This document shows, in pieces, positions 18,456-25,933 of a stretch of 33,827 nt of DNA. Within the stretch, counting starts at the first letter, position 1, and each line of letters opens with the position of its first letter. The notes beneath the pieces were generated by a model that was given only the letters and a program-made list of their open reading frames with translations, was not told the DNA's origin and searched no databases. The translations under genes and the position numbers were made by a program. The DNA is from Rickettsiales bacterium. Lineage in GTDB: Bacteria; Pseudomonadota; Alphaproteobacteria; Rickettsiales; CANDYO01. The stretch lies in assembly GCA_025210695.1 (NCBI GenBank), contig JAOARE010000013.1:1-33827 (forward strand), written 5' to 3'.

Positions 18456-19597
18456 AAATCAGAACCTGATACAAATACAGATGCTTGATCTTTTAACTTA
18501 TCAACACCAGTTACTGCTACTACTTGATTAATTTCTAATCCGCTTTTTATTACAGTGAATAACCCAGTAGTTGTTCCTGTTTCAACCGGCTGTACTTTCA
18601 CTTTTGTTTTATTTTTATTTAGAAGATATACAAAAGTGCCATTTGGTCCATATTGTACTGCAGGTGTTGGAATTATTATAGAGTCTGTTATAGTTTTAAC
18701 CAGTAATTTTATATTTACAAATTGGTTTGGAAACAATCTATAATCGCTATTTTCAAATTTAGCTCTTAACTTTATAGTTCCAGTAGAAGTATCAATTTGG
18801 TTATCTATAGCACTTAATACTCCTGTACTAAGCAAAACTTTTGAAGTTTGATCATATGCTTCTGCTTTCAATGGATTTTTATGGAATTCACTAATAATTT
18901 GAGATAAGTCCGTTTCAGGAACAGAAAATACAACTGAAATTGGATCAACAGAGTTAATAACTACAATACCATTGGGGTCTGTAGTTTGAACTATATTTCC
19001 TTCAGTAACAGTGCTTATTCCAACTTGTCCATCGAATGGAGCTAAAATATTGCAGTAAGAAAGGTTTACAGCAGCATCATCCACTAGACCTTGGTCTAAT
19101 TGGACAGTGCCCTCATTTTGTTTGACTAAAGAAACTTGGGTATCAAGTGTTTGTTTAGAGATAGCATTTTGTTCCCATAAATCTTGATATCGTTTTAGAT
19201 CAATTTGTGAATTTTTCAGTAAAGCTTGGTCTCTATGTAATTGCCCTTGATATTGAGTGAGTTGGGCTTGATAATTTCTAGGATCAATTTGAGCTAATAG
19301 ATCACCTTTTTTTACTTTGCTCCCATCTTTGAATCCTAGTTTTACTAATTCTCCATTAACTTGAGTTTTAATGGTTGCAGTGTTATATGGAGTGACTGTG
19401 CCTAAAGCAAGTACATATACAGGAAGACTATCTTTTTTTGCATTTGCAACTTCTATAGGAGTAGAATTAGATGTTGACTCCACCAATTTATCTTCTCTGT
19501 TTTTGTAAAGCATAAATATTGCTGTGGCCATTAATAAAGCAATGATAGGTTTTGCATAAAGCTTATTTTTTAGAGATTCTTTGATTTTGTATAACAT
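18452..19597 (-). CDS. mdtA: RND efflux periplasmic adaptor, MdtA-like
   Basis: The 381-residue membrane-fusion protein would link the RND trimer to an outer-membrane channel. An N-terminal anchor (about residues 16-35, KPIIALLMATAIFML) is followed by one half of a lipoyl-like domain. Next comes a coiled-coil hairpin (residues about 112-180, with QYQGQLHRDQALLKNSQIDL and LVKQNEGTVQLDQGLVDDAA), then the other lipoyl half (NILAPFDGQVGISTVTEGNI), and beta-barrel and membrane-proximal domains (GTIKLRAKFENSDYRLFPNQ). The ATG at 19597 is preceded by CAGG about 10 bases upstream. It is the first gene of mdtABC and diverges from the lipoprotein gene across 219 bases of A+T-rich DNA; no TetR or two-component regulator gene is adjacent. 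Confidence 0.9.
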   Translation of the reverse strand: MLYKIKESLKNKLYAKPIIALLMATAIFMLYKNREDKLVESTSNSTPIEVANAKKDSLPVYVLALGTVTPYNTATIKTQVNGELVKLGFKDGSKVKKGDLLAQIDPRNYQAQLTQYQGQLHRDQALLKNSQIDLKRYQDLWEQNAISKQTLDTQVSLVKQNEGTVQLDQGLVDDAAVNLSYCNILAPFDGQVGISTVTEGNIVQTTDPNGIVVINSVDPISVVFSVPETDLSQIISEFHKNPLKAEAYDQTSKVLLSTGVLSAIDNQIDTSTGTIKLRAKFENSDYRLFPNQFVNIKLLVKTITDSIIIPTPAVQYGPNGTFVYLLNKNKTKVKVQPVETGTTTGLFTVIKSGLEINQVVAVTGVDKLKDQASVFVSGSDL

Positions 19598-19766
19598 ATT
19601 TGGATTAACCTGTGTATTTATGTGTTTTTAAACTAAGCATAATATAAAAGAATATCTTAATAAGCTATTAATTGTATATTATAATTTTCAAAAAACTAAT
19701 AGTTAATTTTGTATTTGTTATTAAAAACTCATAAAAAATTATATTGTTAATTCTTTGTTAACTTTA

Positions 19767-19792
19767 TTAAGGTAACTTGCCTTAAGTATAAT
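19767..19792 (+). promoter_or_regulatory. Promoter with perfect inverted repeat upstream of the lipoprotein gene
   Basis: A perfect TATAAT (19787-19792) is preceded, within its spacer, by TTAAGG (19767-19772), 7 bases, then CCTTAA (19780-19785). The -35 region is weak (around TTTATT). A dyad in the spacer of a promoter with a weak -35 is how many repressors, and MerR-type activators, are placed. The regulator is unknown. Confidence 0.5.
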
Positions 19793-19816
19793 AATAAAAA
19801 TACGTAGCAATTAATT

Positions 19817-21148
19817 ATGTCGAAGTTGCACAATAAAGTATTCGTAATATTCTGTATAAGTTTTTTAATACAGAGTTGTTCCTTTGGTGGAATAGTTTTT
19901 GGTGGAGGAGATAAGAAAAGGGCTGCAACTATTGGAGCTACTGAGAACCGTAGAATTCCAGAGCAAAACCCAATAATAGAGGAGGAAGAGACTGCTGTTG
20001 TTCAAAATAATCCTTCCGTTCAGTATCTTGATGATGATGATCAGCAGTCATACCAAGACTACAGGGCTAATTCTCCTCCTAAAGACTTCTCAAAGTTTAG
20101 AAAAGAGCAAAGAGAGGCGGAATTAAAGGCATATAGATTAAATCAATCTATGGATAAGGAGGCTAGCGCTTTTAAAGAATTTCAAGCTGAAAACAATCCT
20201 ATGCAAATAGATGGTCAGTCAAGTTTAAACGAAATTATAGAGTATAATAAAAACAAAAAAATAAAAACCACCTCAAAATCTTCAGAACTAAACAAGGAGA
20301 CTCAGAACAATAAAAAATTTAAAGAGGAGTCAAATAAAAATAGTAGTTCTAAGGAGGTAGAGTCTTCATCAGAGAATGGAAATAATAAAGAAGTATCTGT
20401 TGTAACGTTAGAGTCTAACGAAGAATTACCCTCCGCCTCAAAAAGTAAGTCTAAAAGTAAAAAATCAGTAAAAAAATCAGATTCTGTAAAGTCAAAAAAA
20501 CAGAATAAGTCTAGCTCAGACAAGAAACATAAAATATCGGTGAAGCCTGTAATTGGAAAAAAACTAACTGTAAAGAAAGATGCTGCTGCTAAGAAATCAA
20601 AAACTCTAGAGACTTTAGAATCTTTAGAGACCCCCACAGACAAAACCGAAGCATCAGCAGATTCTAAAAAGTTAACTAAGGACCCTGTATCTCCAGTTGC
20701 TAATAAGACAAAAACTACAAAAAAAGCTGCTGAGATGGAAGAGGTAGCCAAAAAAGATAAAGCTATTAAAACAAAAACTGATACTTCTGTAAAAGTACCA
20801 GAGATACTTAATGATCCTGTTATTGATACGCCTCTTTTAACTAATAAAGCTGAATATAATGATGTGTCAACAACATATTTAGTGGTTGATCCTTCGGAGG
20901 TTATGGGGAATTCTGCAACAGCAGAAAATTTTGATATAGGAGAAGAAACTTTAGTTAATCCTTTTGTTGAGAATGACTCTAAGAAAGAGAATCCTAAAGC
21001 GGATATTCGTAATTTAAGTCACGAAGAATTTAAAAAAGCTTTAAAAGAAAAATTTAAAAAGGATAACGAAGGTAAATATGTTGACGACACTGAAATGGAC
21101 AATATGTCATCTATAGAAATAATAGACGACAACACGGATAAAAAATAA
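19817..21148 (+). CDS. Predicted lipoprotein with long Lys/Ser-rich region, unknown function
   Basis: The 443-residue product begins with a lipoprotein signal: a positively charged start, a hydrophobic core, and a lipobox ending I-Q-S-C with Cys21 as lipidation site. Ser at +2 predicts the outer membrane by E. coli rules. Residues about 24-140 are acidic and Gln/Asn-rich. Residues about 145-325 are low complexity, dominated by Lys and Ser with Glu and Thr (for example KSKSKKSVKKSDSVKSKK). The last 100 residues are more mixed, with a charged helix near SHEEFKKALKEKFKK. No domain is recognised. The ATG at 19817 has no obvious ribosome binding site. It faces nusB tail-to-tail with one base between the stops. 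The extreme positive charge could bind nucleic acid or an anionic surface; that is inference. Confidence 0.75.
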   Translation: MSKLHNKVFVIFCISFLIQSCSFGGIVFGGGDKKRAATIGATENRRIPEQNPIIEEEETAVVQNNPSVQYLDDDDQQSYQDYRANSPPKDFSKFRKEQREAELKAYRLNQSMDKEASAFKEFQAENNPMQIDGQSSLNEIIEYNKNKKIKTTSKSSELNKETQNNKKFKEESNKNSSSKEVESSSENGNNKEVSVVTLESNEELPSASKSKSKSKKSVKKSDSVKSKKQNKSSSDKKHKISVKPVIGKKLTVKKDAAAKKSKTLETLESLETPTDKTEASADSKKLTKDPVSPVANKTKTTKKAAEMEEVAKKDKAIKTKTDTSVKVPEILNDPVIDTPLLTNKAEYNDVSTTYLVVDPSEVMGNSATAENFDIGEETLVNPFVENDSKKENPKADIRNLSHEEFKKALKEKFKKDNEGKYVDDTEMDNMSSIEIIDDNTDKK

Positions 21149-21149
21149 A

Positions 21150-21659
21150 TTATTTATTGATTTCTGCGGGTCTGACTTTATTAGCCATAGTATCAACAAC
21201 TTTATTAACAAAGCCAGCTTCATTGTTTTCATAGAAACTTTTCGTAAGACTTACATATTCATCAATAATAATTTTTGCAGGAATGTCTCCATGAAATAAT
21301 AACTCCAATCCTGCTAATTTTAATATTGATTGTATAACTTGATCTAACTTATTTAGGTTCCATCTCTCAATTAAAGATGATTTAATTAACTCTTCTATTT
21401 CTATTTTTTTTTCTATAGATAAGACCATAAGTTTTGTTAGAAATTCTTCATCAGGAGAGTAAAGTTTAATTTCGTTAAGTTGTTCATCAGATAGTTCTAG
21501 ATCAAAAACATCTTTCATGTGATATGATTTCTTTATAGTTTCTGATGTTTTTAGAAGATTGGCAGACTTGTTTTCATTCATATTGAAAGAATATAAAGAC
21601 AGAACTGCAATAAATCTTGATGCGTGTTTGTTATGATGATTTAATTCATTATCTAGCAT
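21150..21659 (-). CDS. nusB: Transcription antitermination factor NusB
   Basis: NusB joins NusE (S10) at boxA RNA to form the antitermination complex on rRNA operons. At 169 residues it is slightly longer than usual, with about 10 extra N-terminal residues before the first helix (ASRFIAVLSLYSFNM). The all-helical pattern is present: SLIERWNLNKLDQVIQSILK followed by LAGLELLFHGDIPAKIIIDE, the typical NusB C-terminal core, then the GFVNKVVDTMA helix. A good AGGAG lies 8 bases before the ATG. Its start overlaps the end of the HIT gene by 11 bases, so the two are co-transcribed and probably translationally coupled. Its usual partner ribH is absent here. Confidence 0.92.
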   Translation of the reverse strand: MLDNELNHHNKHASRFIAVLSLYSFNMNENKSANLLKTSETIKKSYHMKDVFDLELSDEQLNEIKLYSPDEEFLTKLMVLSIEKKIEIEELIKSSLIERWNLNKLDQVIQSILKLAGLELLFHGDIPAKIIIDEYVSLTKSFYENNEAGFVNKVVDTMANKVRPAEINK

Positions 21660-22062
21660 TAAAAAACTCCTGAAGTTTATTGATTATGTTTTGCATTTCC
21701 GTTGCATTATATTCTTGTCTTTTATAGCCAAAAACTGGGTTTGGCCATGCTTCATCATTTTTATATCTAGCAATAACATGAATATGTAATTGTTCTACTA
21801 TATTTCCTAAAGAGGCAATATTTAATTTGTCTGGAGAAAATATTTGCTGCATAGCTTCACTTAAATAGCTGATCTCTTCCATCAGTATTATACGTTCTTC
21901 TTTATTTAAATCTATCATTTCTTTTAGATTATTTTTTCTAGGGACTAGAACAAGCCAAGGACATAGGGAATTGTTTACTAATATCAATTTAGACAGTTTT
22001 AGATCCGTACTCCAGCAAGAGTCTTGATCTAGCCTTGGATTTAAGTGAAAATCACTGTTCAT
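21649..22062 (-). CDS. HIT-family protein
   Basis: With ATG 22062 the product has 137 residues. It carries a histidine-triad core IVEQLHIHVIARY near residues 89-100, in which the first His of HxHxH is Gln91 while the other two (His93, His95) remain. The front half, LNPRLDQDS ... LVLVPRKN ... EMIDLNKEE, matches the compact HIT proteins common in alphaproteobacteria including Rickettsia. HIT proteins hydrolyse or transfer nucleotides; the substrate here is unknown. I choose 22062 over an upstream in-frame ATG (22116) because GGA lies about 7 bases before it, homologues begin near here, and a good promoter (22095-22123) overlaps the extra segment. It runs 11 bases into nusB. Confidence 0.85.
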   Translation of the reverse strand: MNSDFHLNPRLDQDSCWSTDLKLSKLILVNNSLCPWLVLVPRKNNLKEMIDLNKEERIILMEEISYLSEAMQQIFSPDKLNIASLGNIVEQLHIHVIARYKNDEAWPNPVFGYKRQEYNATEMQNIINKLQEFFNAR

Positions 22063-22094
22063 TTTTATTCCATTACAATAATGTTGATTATATA

Positions 22095-22123
22095 TATATA
22101 AACCTACTGATATCATTTGACAA
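22095..22123 (-). promoter_or_regulatory. Promoter of the HIT-nusB operon
   Basis: On the minus strand TTGTCA (22123-22118) is followed by a 17-base spacer and TATATA (22100-22095), in a run of alternating T/A. Its -35 box overlaps a plus-strand TTGACA that points towards rpsD. The predicted start site would lie near 22088, upstream of ATG 22062. Confidence 0.5.
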
Positions 22124-22146
22124 ATATATTTTTTTTGCTAGGTTAT
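22117..22146 (+). promoter_or_regulatory. Probable promoter of rpsD
   Basis: A perfect TTGACA (22117-22122) is followed after 18 bases by GGTTAT (22141-22146), a weak -10; TTATAT two bases on is an alternative. The -35 box shares five bases with the -35 of the divergent HIT-nusB promoter. Confidence 0.4.
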
Positions 22147-22181
22147 ATGCATTAACTTTATAAAACCTTAAGGGAAAAACA

Positions 22182-22823
22182 ATGACTAAAATAATAAAAT
22201 CTAAGTATAAATTGAGCCGTCGTTTGGGCGTTAGCGTATGGGGAGATGGAAAAGATCCTTTTTCACGTAATCGTAATTTTCGCCCTGGTCAACATGGATC
22301 TGCTGGTCATCGTGCAGTTTCTGTTCATGGTCGTCAATTGAATGCTAAACAATTATTAAAAGGCCATTATGGGAGAATAGGCGAGCGTCAGTTCCGTAAG
22401 ATTTTTGATAGAGCTTCTAGAATGGTGGGTGATACTGCTGAAAACTTTATTGGTTTATTAGAAAGAAGATTAGATGCTGTTGTTTATCGCTTAAATATGG
22501 CCAAATCTATATTTGCGGCTCGTCAGATTGTTAGTCATAAGCATATTATGGTAAAAAGAAAGAATCGTGATTATTGGGAAGTGGTGAATTGTCCTGCTTA
22601 CTCAGTTTGTGAAGGCGATCAAATTAAAGTAACAGATCATGCTAAAACTGTGGCTCCGATTATGGCTGCAGTTCAAACTATGGAAAGAGGAATTCCAGAA
22701 TACTTAAAGTTTGACCCTGCTAAATTTGAAGGGGAATTTATTCGTGTTCCTCAGTTGGCTGATGTTCCTTATGCTGCAAAAATGGAACCACAATTAGTGG
22801 TTGAGTTTTACAGTAAAAACTAA
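22182..22823 (+). CDS. rpsD: 30S ribosomal protein S4
   Basis: S4 binds 16S rRNA early in small-subunit assembly and acts in translational accuracy. The 213 residues are a little longer than the usual 200-206. It shows KYKLSRRLGVSVWG, RPGQHGSAGHR, the LKGHYGRIGERQFRKIFDRA segment, and the S4 RNA-binding domain from FIGLLERRLDAVVYRLNMA to EGDQIKV. There is no zinc-ligand Cys set at the N-terminus, so it is the Cys-minus form. AGGGA lies 7 bases before the ATG. It is a stand-alone gene, as is common in alphaproteobacteria, followed by recR after a hairpin. Confidence 0.97.
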   Translation: MTKIIKSKYKLSRRLGVSVWGDGKDPFSRNRNFRPGQHGSAGHRAVSVHGRQLNAKQLLKGHYGRIGERQFRKIFDRASRMVGDTAENFIGLLERRLDAVVYRLNMAKSIFAARQIVSHKHIMVKRKNRDYWEVVNCPAYSVCEGDQIKVTDHAKTVAPIMAAVQTMERGIPEYLKFDPAKFEGEFIRVPQLADVPYAAKMEPQLVVEFYSKN

Positions 22824-22840
22824 TTTTTAAAAACTAAATC

Positions 22841-22868
22841 GCTCCTTGAGTTAGTTAACTTGAGGAGC
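22841..22868 (+). terminator. Hairpin between rpsD and recR
   Basis: GCTCCTTGAGTTA and its partner TTAACTTGAGGAGC form a stem of 12-13 pairs, including two G:U, with a tiny loop. It is followed by AATTTAAAA rather than a clean U-run, so it may be a weak terminator, an attenuator or an mRNA-stability element. It covers a possible TTG start of recR at 22860, which argues for the downstream ATG. Confidence 0.4.
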
Positions 22869-22889
22869 AATTTAAAAGGTCTAAAGAAA

Positions 22890-23483
22890 ATGACCTCTCA
22901 AATTGACAAGCTTATCTATCTTCTTTCAAAGGTTCCTGGTGTTGGGCCTCGCTCAGCCAAAAGAGCTGTTCTTCATCTTCTTAAATATCGTGATCAATTA
23001 ATGTTTCCTCTAGCTGAGGAATTGAGTAAATCTGCTCAAATTATTAAAAATTGTCAAATATGTGGAAATATTGACGAGAAATCTCCATGTACGATATGTT
23101 CTGACTCTAAAAGGAATCAGAAAAGCATTTGTGTTGTTGAGAGTATAAGTGATTTATGGGCTATTGAGCGTGGTCACATATTTAATGGAACTTTTCATGT
23201 TTTGGGCGGAACTCTATCTGCTTCTCAAGGTGTTACGCCAGATGATTTAAGTTTAGCTAATTTAGCAGCTAGAATAAAAACAGATCAGGTTCAAGAGGTG
23301 ATTATTGCGACAAATGCCACTTTAGATGGACAAACCACAGCGTTTTATATTACTGATTTCTTAAGTAAAGAAACGAAGGTTCATGTTACTCGTCTTGCAT
23401 ATGGTATTCCTGTGGGTGGTGAGTTAGATTATCTAGATGACTCTACTCTAGAGGCCGCTTTGTTATCTAGAAAATCTTTTTAA
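22890..23483 (+). CDS. recR: Recombination protein RecR
   Basis: RecR works with RecO (and RecF) to load RecA on gapped DNA. From ATG 22890 the product is 197 residues, the normal length. It has the helix-hairpin-helix LSKVPGVGPRSAKRAVLHLL, the four-Cys zinc site C55xxC58...C67xxC70 (NCQICGN ... PCTICSD), and a Toprim domain (ICVVESISDLWAIERG, then GGTLSASQGVTPDDL). An in-frame TTG at 22860 would add ten residues but sits in the preceding hairpin. recO is 3 kb downstream on the other strand. dnaX and the YbaB gene, the common recR neighbours, are absent. Confidence 0.95.
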   Translation: MTSQIDKLIYLLSKVPGVGPRSAKRAVLHLLKYRDQLMFPLAEELSKSAQIIKNCQICGNIDEKSPCTICSDSKRNQKSICVVESISDLWAIERGHIFNGTFHVLGGTLSASQGVTPDDLSLANLAARIKTDQVQEVIIATNATLDGQTTAFYITDFLSKETKVHVTRLAYGIPVGGELDYLDDSTLEAALLSRKSF

Positions 23484-23558
23484 AGTCATAATAATTAATA
23501 ATCTATAGTTTTATGTTTAATTATGGGTATATGAAGGTGAATGAAGATGTTTAAATTG

Positions 23559-23587
23559 TTGACATTTATTCACATAATACATAATCT
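23559..23587 (+). promoter_or_regulatory. Promoter of pccA
   Basis: A perfect TTGACA (23559-23564), a 17-base spacer, and TAATCT (23582-23587), with transcription expected near 23594. This is the best sigma70-like match in the 142-base recR-pccA gap. Confidence 0.55.
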
Positions 23588-23625
23588 TGTCTGGATTATA
23601 AAAAATAAATTATGGGTCGTTAACG

Positions 23626-25614
23626 ATGTTTGAAAAAGTTTTAGTAGCTAATAGAGGGGAAATTGCCTTGCGTATTATGCGCACTCTAAAGAGTATGGGG
23701 ATTAAAACAGTGGGAGTTTATTCTGAAGCTGATACTAATTCTTTGCATGTTCAATTTGCTGATGAAGCTGTATATATTGGTCCTTCACCGGCCACTAAAA
23801 GTTATTTGTCAATACCTCAAATTATGTCTGCCATACAAAAATCTGGTGCTCAAGCAGTTCATCCAGGTTATGGATTTTTATCAGAGAACTCTGATTTTGC
23901 TAAAGCCCTTCATAGAGAAGGAGTTGCTCTTATTGGGCCATCTGCTAAAGTGATAAAAATGATGGGTGATAAGATTGAAGCTAAAAAAATGGCTCAGGCT
24001 GCTAAAGTTAGTACTGTTCCAGGTTTTTTAGGTGAGATAGATGGTTTAGATCATGCAAAATCTCTAGCAGAAGAGATAGGTTTTCCAGTAATTATCAAGG
24101 CTGCTGCTGGCGGTGGTGGACGTGGTATGCGAGTTGTAAGGAATCTTGATGGATTAGAAGAGGCTTTAAATTCTGCTAAGCGTGAGGCTGCAAATAGTTT
24201 TAGTGATAATAGAATATTTATTGAGCGTTTTGTTGAAGACCCTAGACATATTGAAATACAGGTTTTAGCTGATAAATTTGGCAATGTTGTTTGCCTTGGA
24301 GAAAGAGAATGTTCAATTCAGCGCCATCACCAGAAAGTTATTGAAGAGGCGCCAAGTGGTTTCATTAGTGAAGAAACCAGACAAAAAATGTATGAAGAAT
24401 CAAAAAGATTATGTGAATTGGTTAAATATGTTTCAGCTGGTACGGTTGAGTTTATTATGGATCAGAATCAAAACTTCTTCTTTTTAGAAATGAACACTCG
24501 TCTTCAAGTTGAGCATTGTGTAACAGAATTGGTCACAGGAATTGATATAGTTGAACAGATGGTTAATATTGCTGCGGGCAAGAAATTACCATTCACTCAA
24601 GAAGATATTAAACTTACAGGTTCAGCGATAGAGTCAAGAATTTGCTCAGAGGATCCTACTCGTGGATTCTTACCATCTAGTGGTAGAATAAGTGAATATC
24701 AAGAGCCAGTTGCATCTGATAAAATTAGGGTTGATAGTGGAGTTAAAGCGGGGCATGAAGTGAGTATGTTCTATGACTCTATGATTGCAAAGCTTTGTAC
24801 TTATGCTCCAACTCGTATTGAAGCTATTGAAGAAATGAGATCTGCTTTGGGTGCTTTTGTAATTAAAGGAGTATCTCATAATATAAGCTTTTTAGAAGCT
24901 ATTATGGCTAATCCTAGTTTTGTTGAATGTGATATTTCTACAAGCTTTATAGACAAACAATATCCAGATGGGTTTCTTGGAGCAGACTTAACTTCAGAAA
25001 CAACTAAAGTGTTTTTAGCTGCAGTTGTTCATATGCATATGAGTAAGATGATAAGAGAGGCCACAATACCTGGTCAAGTTAAAGGAAAAGATAAGCAGGT
25101 TAGCACTCGTTGGGTTGTTAGTATTGGAGATAATTTATATCCAATTTTCATTAGGCCAGTAGATGATGGATATCTTGTTCGTTTTGAAAATACTAGAATT
25201 ACAGTAAGAAGCACTTGGCAATTAGGTAATCCTTTATTTCATGGTATTATTGATGAAAGAGCAGTGAATGTAAAAGTATCTAGTAATTATACAGGTTATA
25301 CTTTGAGTCACTCTGGTGTTACAGTTAATGCTAAGGTTAGATTACCAAGAGTAGCAGAACTAGAGCAATATATGAGGGTTAAGAATAATGATAGTTTAGC
25401 AGATTCTGTTATAGAAGCTCCAATTTCTGGTAAAATAGTGGATATTAAAGTTTCTGAGGGCGATGAAGTGAAGCAGGGACAAGAATTGATGTTAGTGGAA
25501 GCTATGAAAATGGAAAATATTATATATGCCACTAAGAAAGCTAAAGTTGTTAAAATTCATTTCAAAGTTGATGATTTAGTGAATGTTGGTCAAGATCTAA
25601 TAGAATTAGAATAA
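23626..25614 (+). CDS. pccA: Propionyl-/acetyl-CoA carboxylase alpha subunit (biotin carboxylase + BCCP)
   Basis: The 662-residue protein carboxylates its own biotin with ATP and bicarbonate and then, with a beta subunit, converts propionyl-CoA to methylmalonyl-CoA. Domains in order: biotin carboxylase N-terminal (1-115, MFEKVLVANRGEIALRIMRT), ATP-grasp with AAAGGGGRGMRVV at 159-171 and EMNTRLQVEH at 288-297, biotin carboxylase C-terminal (to about 445), a BT linker domain (about 480-580), and a C-terminal BCCP domain with EAMKMEN, Lys628 being the biotinylation site. Length and the fused BCCP fit PccA rather than AccC (about 450 residues). pccB and methylmalonyl-CoA mutase genes are not in the window. 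BirA at 29949 is the likely biotinylating enzyme. The GTTAACG before the ATG is a poor ribosome binding site. Confidence 0.93.
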   Translation: MFEKVLVANRGEIALRIMRTLKSMGIKTVGVYSEADTNSLHVQFADEAVYIGPSPATKSYLSIPQIMSAIQKSGAQAVHPGYGFLSENSDFAKALHREGVALIGPSAKVIKMMGDKIEAKKMAQAAKVSTVPGFLGEIDGLDHAKSLAEEIGFPVIIKAAAGGGGRGMRVVRNLDGLEEALNSAKREAANSFSDNRIFIERFVEDPRHIEIQVLADKFGNVVCLGERECSIQRHHQKVIEEAPSGFISEETRQKMYEESKRLCELVKYVSAGTVEFIMDQNQNFFFLEMNTRLQVEHCVTELVTGIDIVEQMVNIAAGKKLPFTQEDIKLTGSAIESRICSEDPTRGFLPSSGRISEYQEPVASDKIRVDSGVKAGHEVSMFYDSMIAKLCTYAPTRIEAIEEMRSALGAFVIKGVSHNISFLEAIMANPSFVECDISTSFIDKQYPDGFLGADLTSETTKVFLAAVVHMHMSKMIREATIPGQVKGKDKQVSTRWVVSIGDNLYPIFIRPVDDGYLVRFENTRITVRSTWQLGNPLFHGIIDERAVNVKVSSNYTGYTLSHSGVTVNAKVRLPRVAELEQYMRVKNNDSLADSVIEAPISGKIVDIKVSEGDEVKQGQELMLVEAMKMENIIYATKKAKVVKIHFKVDDLVNVGQDLIELE

Positions 25615-25618
25615 TATA

Positions 25619-25921
25619 ATGAATATTTGTAGTTCACATAAAGCAAAGCATTTTGCTGGAGTACTAGGTGTGGTTGCTCCTTTTATGTTAGATATAGGGA
25701 TTATTTCTTGCTATACAACAGATAATAGATGTTTTTGGATTAATAATGAAGAACCTGAAGAGACTTTAGATTATTTGAAAGAAATTGTTGGCGAGGTGAC
25801 GCTGGGGATAACCACAGGTTTTTTTGTAGGCGCTTCTTTACCAATAATGTATTACAGTGGACGTATAGCTTATTCAGAAATGTTATTGATTCATAGAGAA
25901 GGATACGACGAAATAGTATAA
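25619..25921 (+). CDS. Small two-helix membrane protein, unknown
   Basis: The 100-residue product has two hydrophobic segments, about residues 12-32 (FAGVLGVVAPFMLDIGIISC) and 61-82 (VTLGITTGFFVGASLPIMYY), separated by an acidic loop with two Cys and a Trp. Its ATG is 4 bases after the pccA stop without its own ribosome binding site, so it is probably translated by coupling. I recognise no family. The close spacing to pccA supports expression but not necessarily a shared function. Confidence 0.6.
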   Translation: MNICSSHKAKHFAGVLGVVAPFMLDIGIISCYTTDNRCFWINNEEPEETLDYLKEIVGEVTLGITTGFFVGASLPIMYYSGRIAYSEMLLIHREGYDEIV

Positions 25922-25933
25922 ATTTTGTCTGTA

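Noticed and set aside
20302..20751. 149-codon minus-strand ORF inside the lipoprotein gene
   Set aside because: It is the antisense image of the Lys/Ser-rich region (Phe/Ser/Leu-rich product) with no ribosome binding site.
22063..22116. N-terminal extension of the HIT protein to ATG 22116
   Set aside because: No ribosome binding site, a promoter inside the extension, and family members begin near the downstream ATG.
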